From Labia minor (lineage: Eukaryota; Arthropoda; Insecta; Dermaptera; Spongiphoridae): a stretch of 64,000 bases of DNA. Position 1 is the stretch's first letter; each line of letters begins with the position of its first letter. The stretch is from assembly GCA_963082975.1 (NCBI GenBank), contig OY720344.1, positions 17,037,580 to 17,101,579 of the forward strand, read 5' to 3'. Positions 24,447 through 36,700 of this stretch are shown here, piece by piece. The translations under genes and the position numbers were made by a program. A model generated the notes under the pieces. That model saw only the letters and a program-made list of their open reading frames with translations, searched no databases and was not told the DNA's origin.

Positions 24447-26690
24447 CATTTAAGAAAATGGAAAATTTAAATATTCATATTAAAATCTATTTCAAACATT
24501 TTTTCTTAGTTTTATTTTACAAATAAATAATCATTCATAAATTCAATGAGAAATTATTTTATATTGCATTAAATAATTTAAATAATTTTTTTCCAATTTA
24601 TTCCAATTATAAATTTTTAGGTGAAAAGGAGGTCATCTACATATATATTTTGTGTCGAGGTCTTTAAATGGAATTTTCAAAAATTTTTTCAGAGTAAAAT
24701 ATTCTTTGTTAGATTTCTGTAAATGTTTAAATTAAACTTTAAAGGTATTAATAAAAAAATATATTCCATCGACACTATCTTAAGGTAAATTAAGATAACA
24801 AAGGTAATATTATCCCCACAATTATAGAAAATGTTATCATACTATTAGTATATTTAAATTCAGTTAAAAAAGTAAGTTCTAAGTATATTCTAAAGGTAAA
24901 TTTTTCAAATTAATTTTAAATTATTATTTTAGAAAAAAATAAATTCATATTTTGAATTTTTTGATATTTTTATTTTTTTTACATTTTTATAGACGTGTCG
25001 AAGATTCCTAGAATTCCTTAAACACACTTAGATAAATAATTTTAGATAAATTTTATTAAATTAATTATAAATCTATCAAACTTCAGGTATATATATTAAT
25101 TATAAATTTTTTTCTTATAATTTTCTATTGATATATATCTATAAATGACTCATAACATCCTGAAATTCAGGGAGGGGGAGAAAGACGGAGAAGGAAAGAA
25201 GAAATTCTCCCACTCCATATAATTTCTTATCAATTCTGGGTCTGAAAGGAGGGGGGTCCTTGTCTAAGCACAAATCCATCACTGAGCTCAGTATCCAGTT
25301 ATCATTGTTTGTATCATATTACAGCAAATAAGTTTTTTTATTTTTTATAATTTCCTTTTCCAATATGCTTTTCTATTTGTTAATTTACAATTTTAATTCA
25401 TTGTTAATTTAAAAAATAAACATCAGGTAAGCTTTTCTTATTAATTCATTAATATAAATATAATTTTTATAATCTCTGTTTGTATATTGATATTAATAAA
25501 AAGAAGATAGATTATTAATTCATTTATTTTGTTTTATCCCAATCTTTTTGGATCAATATTTTTTTTAATTAATCATTTTTTTTAATTTGATAATTACGAA
25601 TAATCAAAATAAATATAATTTCAATTTCATAAACAAAATAATTTTCATGCGAATATTTTTAAGTATTAATAATCTATTAAAATGAATAAAACTGTTTTTA
25701 AAAAAATAATAAGAATAAGGATATTGATGTTTTTTTAATTTTTATCATAAAATCTTAAATATTTGAAATTACAATAATTATTGTAAAAAGATATGATCGT
25801 TTTTTTTTATTTTATTTTATTTTTTTATTTTAATATATATTATATTTAATATTTTTAAGAATTGAAAATTTAAAAAGGCTCTTCTCTATCATTTAAGGGT
25901 TAGTGGTTTTACATTTCCCAAAATTATCTATTATATATATATTGACTTTTGATTATAATCATTTAACAATTCTCTTATTTTTTTTTGTATATCATATATA
26001 TATATATATATATATTGTTATTTTATTGAATTATATTAAGACTTAATTCAAATGCCAAAATGTCGATGCACCCTCAAATAATTAAATATTATAAGTGAAT
26101 ATTCTGATGAAAACAAGTTTATGGTATACATAGATATTTGTTTACTGGATAAGAATTCTCTAAACATCTATAACAATCACACTGTTGAAAGCAAAACCTG
26201 AGCATTAACTGAATCAATAAATTATGAAAATGTTCTTGCTGAACGCTAATAGCTTCTTATTCAACTAAATTAGTACAAAATTGATTGTACAACTAGGTGG
26301 TTTTGTGATGATAGAAATAATATTGTTTTCACTACAGCTCAGATATGAATTTGGGCCTCTATGTTTAAAAGAGTCCCTAACAATTTTAGAAAGTGGAAAT
26401 TGTATTGTTGCAACTCGTACCAGAATAAAAGCATATTTTGAGTAAAATAAAATTTTAATACAAAAAAATTACCCTGATTTTTTTGCCACCACCTGTAATA
26501 TAAAAAAGAAAAAGATAATTTTAAAATAGGCTGAAAAAGCCATTATTTATTTTTTTGATTTTTCGACTTTTGGAATCTATTATCATTTTATCCAGTCTTC
26601 GCATTTATTTGAAATTAATAAATTAAATATATTTTACAAATAGTTGAGCTTTACTGACGTTATAAAATAATTCGTTTAGTTGAGAGTAGT
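23010..26690. other. RNF144 3' region and AT-rich intergenic DNA
   Basis: The first few hundred bases are probably RNF144 3'UTR. TAA/AAT trinucleotide repeats lie at about 23505-23582 and TA repeats at about 24392-24440 and 26000. A GC-richer patch with G-runs (25160-25260, GGGAGGGGGAGAAAGACGG) is unexplained. No exon recognised. Confidence 0.5.
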
Positions 26691-26713
26691 TGCTGCCGAT
26701 ATGTTCAATATAT

Positions 26714-26848
26714 TTAAGGGAAGGTGACTGACCAGACATTATAGTGGATGTCATATTCACATATAAATTTACTTTTCGTTAACTGAGACTGGCTCTTTTT
26801 GAGCGATGTCATAGTTGCCTTAAATGAGCCACTGTATCTGCGCGCCAT
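26714..26848 (-). other. Short open frame in a GC-richer patch, unknown
   Basis: From ATG at 26848 the minus strand reads 44 codons beginning MARRYSGSFKATMTSLKKSQ. Base composition is less AT-biased than the surroundings. I recognise no domain. It could be a small gene, a 5' exon or a transposon scrap. Confidence 0.15.
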
Positions 26849-26899
26849 TTCACAACTACCAAGTTTTTTAACAAACAAATTAAAAAGAAACAATTGAAT

Positions 26900-28257
26900 A
26901 AAAATCAATGAGAATTATTTAGATTAATAATAATTAAAGTGTAATAATTAAATCAATAATTAATTCAAAATTAAATTATAATGGTAATTAACTCACAATT
27001 TAATTAAATAATAAATTAATAATAACCTATTAATTATAAATTCATATTGTAACGACTAAGTCAGGCCTTCAGTTCTCATTTGTCTCTTGGGAAGGGGGAG
27101 GGGGCACGACCCAATTTAGGAAACCAATTGCCTTAAAGAAGTCGATTTCGGGTTTTTATTTTTCAAATACGTCATGAATATTTATTACTTCTGTCTCTAG
27201 TATAGTGAAAATAAATTATAATGTTGTTACATTAACAAATATTATATGTATATTTAATTTATCCATGGATTTAATTACAAATTTCATTAGCAGCCTTTCC
27301 CTATACATATATATTTATTTATTAATCATGAGATTTAAATTGATTTTTCAGTTTAATAATAAACCAAGTTTAATGTTTGATATTTCTTTTTCGATTCTTT
27401 TCCTTCAAAGTTCAATAAATTATTTTTTCTTATTTATTAAATTAACTTTAATCAAGATAAAAAAACTTATCAAAATTCTTTTAAGATAAAATAAAATGAC
27501 AAGAGAATTAACAACTAATACAAATTGAAATTATAATTAGATAGAACAGGCACGACAACTTTTTCATTTTATAAACATCAGTTCATTTTAAAACAGTTCG
27601 AAACGAATTAAAACTCAATTTAGCATTCAAATACCAATTCATCAGAATTCTTTAAGGCTATCGGTAAGATCTTGTTTATGTTTCAATATTTAAAATACCT
27701 AGAATTGTTCAAATTTAATTTTAAAGAACTATTTTTTTTTTTTGGTTTAGATTTCTTCTTCGATATTTTTTTTTTATAATAAACTATTATATTGAGATTA
27801 GTTCGTACAAATACTAGAATAATCTTTATTGATTTTTTGTGTAAAATAATATTTATTTTAATTATTTATTTTAATTCAATACCAATTTTTTAAATTAAAA
27901 ATTTAAAAAAAAGGAAAGTCAATTCTTAATTTTAATGTTCATTCATGATTTACAACAAATATAATGTTATCCTAAATCATTATAATATTTTTTCAGTAGG
28001 GAATAATTTGTTTAAGTTTTAAGTGTTTTTAATTTTAAATCTATAATTATTGGAAACTCGAGTTACAATCGTTGTGATCAACGATTTATGAAACTCTAAA
28101 TTAGAGCAAAAGTTATATAAAAGCTTTATTATTAATTTCTTCATTTTAAATTTTAATTTAGTTATAAAATTTCGAACTCTTCTTGAGATTTAATTTTTTT
28201 TAAATAATTGGTTTTTTAAAAGTATGATTTCCTAATATAAATTTATTCGATGACAGT
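26900..28257. other. AT-rich intergenic DNA, nothing recognised
   Basis: Low-complexity A/T sequence. The open frame at 27205-27489 is made of I, L, F, N and K and looks like chance. A short G-rich run (GAAGGGGGAGGGGGCACG) sits near 27091. Confidence 0.55.
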
Positions 28258-28712
28258 ACTTGTACTTTGTTCAAAAGAAAATTTTTAATTATTCATCAAT
28301 ATTCATTTTGTCCCCTTCAAAGTAATTTCCCTACACTTAGGCCAGCGCTTCTTCCAATCGTCGACGCACTTCTGAAATGTGCTTTTCGGTATGGCCATCA
28401 GCTCGTTCTTCGATTCAGATTTTATCTCATCAATTGTGGCAAAACGCTTTCCTTTCATTGGTCCCTTCATTTTGGGAATAGGGAAAAGTCGCAGGGAGCC
28501 AAATCTGGTGAATACGGTTGTTGAGGCATGATTAGGATGTTGTTTTTGGCCAAAAAATCGAAGAACACAAAAAAACTAACTTTTTCAGGCGCCAAAAACA
28601 AACTACTAATCCAAAATGGCTGATAATGTCAACATATGAGAAACATATGTGTAACAACATAACAAAAAAAAAATTCGATAATCTAATGCACACATCCCGA
28701 GAAATATAAATT
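28258..28712 (-). mobile_element. Mariner remnant, internally deleted
   Basis: The minus strand encodes the C-terminal transposase part (GPMKGKRFATIDEIKSESKN-type). It then jumps at an A-run microhomology (GGCCAAAAAATCGAAGAACA, about 28550) straight into the element's 5' untranslated part, removing the N-terminal half. The right ITR is degraded. It belongs to the same family as the copies at 7.7 and 14.7 kb. Confidence 0.7.
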
Positions 28713-29743
28713 TAAATTCAGCTATTTATTGCTAGTCTACATATTTTTCTAGTAAATGAGTTTAAACCATTTATAATGATATTATTAACTATGAAATATG
28801 AAATCAATCAATATTTAATATATATTATAGTATATCTATACCTTTAATGTTTGCTCTGATTAATAAATTAGATAAATTGTATATTAACAAAAATCCTAAT
28901 GCTAACAGCATAATAAAATACTAAAAGTATAATAATTATATGTATTTATATATACAAATTAAATATAATCCAATCACGTTCTGTTCATATTGGAAATGCA
29001 ACTCTTTCAATCCCCGTCTTATGGTTAGTTTATCTTATTTGCGTTTTATTATCAACTGTCTATATTTTTATTGCATTAGAAAATATAGTTATTTATTTTA
29101 CTAATAAATTTCATACATCCCAGTAGATATGAATCCTTCTTTTTCTTTTTTAATCAAGAAACAAAACTTTTTATAAAAATAATAGAATGAATATCCATAT
29201 TATACATCAAAATGAATAAATTATATATATATATCGTTTATTCAATTAGGACATTCATATATATTTTATAGGGATATTATAAAAGATATGGCAATTTCAA
29301 AAGCGGAAATGTCGTGTGTGATTATATTTATATAATACTAAATATACACATGACAAATTTGATAAGATATTTTTAAAAATGTTGACCAAATTTGTTAATT
29401 TAATAAAAATATATTTACTTCTGAAATATTATTATTTATATTTTTGATTTTGATTATTTGTTCTTAAAATTTTGCATAATTTTTTAAAAAATTGTGAAAT
29501 TTTAATTTTTAAAAAACAAAACACATTCAAAATGGATCAAACTAATTTTTTTTTTAAATTTATATTAGATAAAATTCCTGAGCTTGTTTTTATAACCTTT
29601 TGATTGATTTTCATGAAATATTTAATTCTTATATATATATATATTTTGGAAGAGTGATCAAATGAATGATACTTAAAAAAAATAATGAAAGAAATTAACA
29701 GATATATATATAATGCATTTAAAAATTTAAATTTTATTAATAA
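28713..29743. other. AT-rich intergenic DNA, nothing recognised
   Basis: TA microsatellites near 29223 and 29630-29645. No exon or full repeat identified. Confidence 0.55.
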
Positions 29744-30313
29744 AACCACACGTGCTGGCGCGTGTTTTGCAGTGTTAAAAAATTAATTCCGGTACATTCA
29801 GCAATTCAATCAAGCTGAAATTCTATATATAAAAGTTTTATACAATCTTTAATCATGTGGAAAACTATCAAACATCTATATTTATTTTTACGGTCACTTT
29901 AGAGGAAAACAAATCAAAAAGTTGTAGGTTGAGCTACATTTCTCAAAAGTTGATATAAAACTATAAATTTTGAATAATGTCCATGTACCAAATTTCATTA
30001 TTCTAGATCAGGGATGTCCAACCTTTTAATTTAATGGGCCACAAAATTACCAGAATATGTTAAGCCTAGCTAGTGAATGTCTCAAAACTTAGTCGATAGT
30101 GGGCCGCATCAAAACTTTGAGTGGGCTGCAAGTTGGACATCCCTGTTCTAGATCAAACTGTGTTTGCCTAATCTTGTCTACATACACACATACACACACA
30201 CACATACATTTTTCTCAACCTTAGTGAAAATGACTAAGGGACCTTCAAAACGTATAAAACATCAAAATCTCGAAAATTTTCATGATCGCAATACTATCTC
30301 TGTCGAGATAGTA
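29744..30313 (-). mobile_element. HINE-like repeat, family C, copy 3, carrying a hAT insertion
   Basis: It matches copies 1 and 2 from the CAGTGTTAAAAAATTAATTC segment to the terminal ACTATCTCGAC (minus strand), but lacks the hairpin end. A 137-bp hAT MITE interrupts it at 30009-30145. Removing that insert and one duplicated octamer restores the sequence of copies 1 and 2. Confidence 0.65.
30009..30145. mobile_element. hAT MITE (137 bp) with perfect 8-bp target duplication
   Basis: Ends CAGGGATGTCCAACCTTTTA and AGTTGGACATCCCTG are inverted. TTCTAGAT flanks both sides (30001-30008 and 30146-30153). The host repeat without the insert (copies near 12.8 and 13.8 kb) confirms the empty site. Confidence 0.85.
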
Positions 30314-30717
30314 AAAGATAATATGACAGAAAAAATAAATTATTTATTTTATTCAACGATTCTTGAATAATACTTCAATTAGATAAATAAAATATACAAT
30401 TTTTTTTAATTCTCCGTAAAGTCACTTTAATTCAAACAATACCAATCTACAAAAAACATTTACTTAAAATATATTTTTTTAGAAATTAAGTAACATAACA
30501 ATGGATCTAGCAAAGACTTAGATTAAATTAAATTTTAAGCATTTAAAAAAAATAAGAATTAAACTTAAACGCTTTGATAGAGTACTACCATTCTCTTTGC
30601 TATAAAAATAATTAAATATTTTAATTTTAAAATAAATTATCTATTAGTATAAATAAAATCTTTAATTTATAAGAATATGAGAATGAAATTAATTGATTAT
30701 CTTATTTTGTTACAGAC

Positions 30718-30752
30718 ATGGATTGTTTAGAACATTTGTGATGTCATCATGA
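30718..30752 (+). promoter_or_regulatory. Two overlapping uORFs before the phosphatase start
   Basis: Within the 5'UTR part of the first coding exon, ATG at 30718 opens a 7-codon uORF ending in TGA at 30739-30741. That stop overlaps the ATG of a 3-codon uORF (30741-30752), whose TGA overlaps the main ATG at 30749 (ATGA). Acceptor TTGTTACAG ends at 30715, so the exon contains all three starts if that splice is used. Confidence 0.5.
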
Positions 30753-33700
30753 TAAAAGATTTAATACATTTTTTTCTTATTGTATTATTAATCAATTCGT
30801 TTAATTTAATTTCTCATTTATCGGTTGTTAGTCAAAATGTAGAAAATTCAACCAAATCTACAAATGTTATACATTCTACTGGATCCTTGACAAATATCAA
30901 CATCAATAATTCTAAATTAATATTGAAATTAGAAACTTCAGATTCTAGTCCTACAGTTAATACAAGTTTTGATAAGAAGAAAGAACAATCTAATCATTAT
31001 AATTTTGTACAATCATCAGACAAATCACAAATTGATCAAAACAACTCAACAAGCACAATTGATGATAACTTTTTCAATGATTTAAACAATACAAGTTCTT
31101 CTGAAATAGTGACGAAAACTTCAATTGGATTAAATATTACAAATAAAAATAAAATTCCAAATGAATCCAAAATGGAAGATGACTTTACAGAAAATTTAAT
31201 TTTAAACGAAACCACATTATCACCAATAACAACGAATTCTGGTTCTCTATCAACAGAAAGTGAAAATCTTCCTGAAAATAGCAATAGTTCTACCATTGAA
31301 ACAATTACTTCAACAACATTGTTTGATTACACGGATGAAGCCTATAACAACATTGACCTGGATAATAATACGATTTATACTGAAACGGAACAAGAGACAG
31401 AATCAGAAATTCTTTACACAGATACAACCCAAACTATATATTTTTCATCATATACAACCAATCCAACATTAATTGGTGAAGATGAAGATAGAAATTACCG
31501 TGATTATACTACATTAATTACAACAACAAATAACTTAGATCCTTTTGCACAAAATACAACAGAAGTGGATCAGAATAATATCACAGATATTAGTATTGAA
31601 ATTTCAACAGAAACTATAACTAAAAACACAACAACAACCAATTTAGATCATTTTACACAAAATTCAACCAAATTGAATCAAAGTAATATTACAAGATTTG
31701 AGATAGAAATTTCAACAGGAAATAAAAATGAAACTACAACTACAACTATATCTCCTGAAATGTTTGATTCAACATTTAATGAATTAATCACAACTGAATT
31801 ATTCACAGAGACTACATTACCAGTAGAAAAATCCTTAGAAAATGAACAAAAGTATTTTAAAAATATTAATATCAATATCTCTCAAATTTCACATATAAAT
31901 TCAAATAAAAATGGAGAAAAAGCGATTCCCAAAGGTAATCACCAATATTATATTTTATATATATTTATTCATTCAATATAAGTACATAATATTTAGGAAG
32001 TTATTACACATTATAAAAATAAATAGTGTAAAATAACTTCAAATAAAAATATGGATATGCAATAGAAAATAATGCATGAATGCCAAAATAAAAAATTGAG
32101 GTTATATAATTAACAAAATAAAATTAAAATTAAATTTCTTCCTAAAAATTATTGATTACTTATATATAATATCTAATTTTTATTTTATAAAAATATAATA
32201 CTTTTTTTGTATAAACAAATCATTATTCAATTTGTATATTTATTATAATTTCAAAACAAATTTCTATATTTATTTGGACAAAATTAAACTGTTTACTAAA
32301 GATTTATGATGGTTCCAAAATAACATAACCTCAATGTATATGTTTTTTGCATATTACATTTTAATATATTATGGCTATAATTTAAGTTAATCAAAAACAT
32401 ATTAATAAAATAAAATGGTATGATTGTTTATATCTTATTTTATAAAAATAGTTATATTTATTGTTGAATTTTTATTTTAAAAAATCTTTTAATCTAAAAG
32501 AATTTTAGGTGATTTTAATGGTTTAAAAATATATATATATTTTTATAGATGAATTATATATGGTGGCTGTAGCCATTGCTTCAGTTCTCTCCTTAGGACT
32601 TTTAATTCTCCTTGCGTATGCTTTTCGCAATGATAAACTTAATTGGTAAGGATATATTTCAATTTGTTTATTTCTATTAGATCATTGTAAGCATTTAATA
32701 AAGTCTTGTATTAGTCGAATAAGAAAATATATTTTTTAATATTAGTTTGGAACTGAATTTTTAAGTTAACAAGGATTTATTATAACCAGGGCCGTTCCTA
32801 GCCCGGGTGCGAGAATAATTTTGCCGCCCCTTCCCTAACCCATCCCCTTCCCCCAAAAGTTGTTAAAAATATACAAATAAAAAAGATAAAGTAAATTTAA
32901 GTTAATTTAGTTTTTTTTAGAACCATTAAAAAAAGTCGAAAGTAAAAACATTTTAACTTTTTTATTTTAGAAACATATTGAAAAAATTGAAAAAACAATA
33001 AAAAAACATAAAATGAATAAGTACTTTTAAGGCGGCTCGCGCCGCCCCCCTAGGCTTGCCGCCAGGGCGCCCCGCACCCTCTGCACCCTCGGGTCGGAAC
33101 GGCCCTGATTATAACGATAATATTTAAACATCGCCAAAAGTTGCTTTTTTGTAGGTCTTCCTAAAAATATCTTTACGTTTGTTTATAATTGTGAAAAATA
33201 ATCTTATATTATTTGTAGGAAAAAATAAATAAATATTCTATATAGATAAATAGTTTGATTATTTGTTTTCTAGGTTGAAATTACTCAAAAATTGCTAAAT
33301 TATATTCCTATATTAAAATAAATAATGATACTATAATTATATTTTAAGATTGGACTGATAGCTCTCGTTGAAATTCAACCTGAAAACTTTTTTATTAACC
33401 ATTTTCAATCTATAAATGTAAATGAAAATTAATAATAAAATTAAAAAGGCTAAAGAAAAGTTATTAAAAACATACGGTTTTATGTTTCAAGATAAATTTT
33501 TATTTAAACTTAATGATCATTTTTTGAGAGTTACGTCAGCTTCAGAAGTTATACTATTGAATTGTTCATACCACTTCTAGGTATCTGGTCGTAGCTTTGT
33601 GGTATTTGTGACCAGAGAGAAAAAGAAATTTATAAAATCAAATTTTTTAAAATAAATTTATAAAAAATTTACTGAAAATTTAGAAAATTTTAAACCTTTT

Positions 33701-36700
33701 TATTTGGTTTTTATAGAATTATTTAATTAAAGTGAGTGAAAATCAACTCACAATTTAAAATTTACTTTTTATTTTATTTAATAAAAAAATAATAAATTAT
33801 TTTTTTAAAGGTCTTCTTCTCGATCACTTGAAGTATATGAAATCTAAGTGAAAATGTTTTCATTCTATAAAATGACAAAAAACATATTTAGAAAATTGTA
33901 CGTTAAGTGATTTTAAATATTTCTAGATAAATAAAATTAAAAATTATTTTTTAACTTTCATTAATTAAATATTTAATATATATTTAAAAATCTTTAGATT
34001 TATTAAAAAATTTAATAAATTCAATTTTATGAAGATACTATTTTATAATGATATAGATAAATCTAATTATGCAATAAGGAATATAAGTAATATATATTTA
34101 TTAAACTATTTATCCATGGAAATTATTTTTTATAGTAGAGGATCCCGTGATCGTGTGATGTCCAGCGTGAAACCGCGCCCTTTATCCATAAAAGGCTTTT
34201 TACGGCATTGTATCGAGTTAAATGAGACGCCTGCTCGATTAGCAAGTGAATTTCAGTTACTTGCTTCCCTTACGGAAGATATTTCAAGAGATGATCGCCT
34301 TTTAATTGGACGTTTACCTGAAAACCGTCGTCGTAATCGATATATTAATATCCTACCTTGTGAGCATTCAAAAAATGACATTATCTTCTTCTTATTACCT
34401 AAATTAATATTAGTAAAACTATATTTTATTTTCAGTTGATGATAATCGAGTAAAATTACGCACTAAATCATCCGAGGTGTCGGATTATATTAATGCCTCC
34501 TTTATAAAGGTAAGTTATAATATTGTGTGTGTGTGTGTGTGTGAGTATTTCTTCTTGTTATATTATAAAAGTTTCGAAACAGAATTCGATTTATTATATG
34601 TTACAATTTTTAATTTTGAAAAGAAAATGATACGTCTCCTGTCTAACTAAGAAAAACTCATTTTTTTAGAAATTCCACTTCATTTATCAACATACTCTTC
34701 TTTAAGGATGATACATTCATTCCAACGCTTTTTTCGATGCTCTTTATTTAAAAGACCTCACTTTCGATAATCACTTGTACATTTGTGGCATATTAGTTCA
34801 GGTGTCTAGTGCTGAATTCTTGTTTCATCCATTATTACAATTATTTTTATTTCGGTTGAACACCTCTAAACATGTTTCTGAATCAGCATTTTTCTAAAAA
34901 ATTGTAAACAGACTACTTTCTGATATTTTCAAAGTATCTGTTATCTCTCGTAACTTAATTTTACTATCTTTTAAAACTATTTTGTGGAAATTTTTTGTTT
35001 TCCGGAACAACTGCCGATTTTGGGCGACCAAAAGAACGACCGCCTTTCGAGCATACCAACCAATAATAGTTAATTTTACTTGTCCAGAGTTCCCATAATG
35101 CTTATAAAGCCACTGTTTGGCTCCAACAGTATTTTTTCCTATTAAAATACAGCATTTAATCAACGCACAAAATTCCTTTGTATCCCTTGCTTTGAAAATT
35201 AGAAATTCGTCAAATCTGTTTCCGTCAGAATTCGCATCAAGTGTAACAGTAGCTTAAACTAACGGTCAGAATAAATATATACACATTTTCATTAGTTATC
35301 TATTTTGAAATATTATACATAAACAAAAATATTAATATGGAAATGAAGGCCATAATCAACTTATAATAGTTTTATAATTAACTACACCATAGTTCTAAAA
35401 ACTATTTATGAAACGTTGTACAATTATTTTAATTTAATAAATAATTTTATACAAATAATGTGGTCTTTTAATAAAAATTCTCTTAATAACTATTTATATT
35501 TCTTGTCCATTAAATTCTGATTGATATATATCTCTTTTAGTATTTTGTTTTCGAATAATCTTAATTTATCTTTATAGTGATTTTCACAGGTCAACTTTTG
35601 ATTCATAACTCTTTTTAACATTACATATTCATAAAAAAATAATAATCATCTTTTGTGACAGGGTTATTCGAACCGTGTGGAATATATAGCTACCCAAGGG
35701 CCCAAAGAAGAAACATGCCAGCATTTTTGGCAAATGGTATATGATGATCGTGTTGTTGTAATCGCAATGGTTACTCAACTAGAAGAGTCCCATCGGGTAA
35801 AACAACATTTCAATTTATATATATTTCCTTCAATTCTTCTTACTTAAGACCATGAACATTTTTTTATTGAAATTTAAGGAAAAATGTTATGCATATTACC
35901 CGAAACTTCGAGAACAAATGTCTTGGGATGATGATAAACTGATCGTTTATTGTGTATCGGAAGTGGAGTTACCTGTTTATACAGCAAGGACCTTCAACAT
36001 TTATAAAGTAAGTGTTATATCAATTATATTTAAATTAGAATAATATAATAAAAATTATTTTTATACATTAATTAATGTTTTAGATTAGACTCAATGACTA
36101 GTGATCAGCATGATTTTTTTGTTCAGACATCAGATGGCCTAATATTAGATACTAAGTTTTCCCAAAAGAGACGGTCTTATATTAGTTCAACATTTAAAAG
36201 GCCTTCTGAAAAACATATATTTGGAAATAACTAATTTTATTCAATCAAAATTGTTTAATTCATGCGAATTATTAACCTAAAATAAATTGTTTAAAAAAAT
36301 GCAAAAGCTTCTGTTTAAAAAATTTATTCGAAATTTCTGAAAAAGAAAATATGTCTCAATTATGTTCATTAATTAAGTTCCAGAACAAAAATTGCATAGA
36401 AATTTAGAATATTTTATTTCCCCACCGTCTTTATGGAACATTGAGACATCTCATATTAGGCCTCGTGTTGTATCTCTATATAGGCACTTTATAAAATATC
36501 TTTGATTATTTTCATAAAAATTTTAAAAATGTGAATTAAGTAAAACTTGAAAAAATAATCGAAACTACGAAAAATTTCCAATAAATACAATTGTGAAAAA
36601 AGTTACCTGACTATTTGCAGATTTTCTAAGAAATTGAGTAGAAAAACATTTGTCAACCAATTTACAACAATTAAAGTTATTGCAGCCTCAGAGATTGTGA

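Noticed and set aside
27205..27489. 94-codon hydrophobic open frame as a membrane protein gene
   Set aside because: Composition is that of random AT-rich DNA (I, L, F, N, K, S), with no splice context or recognisable family.
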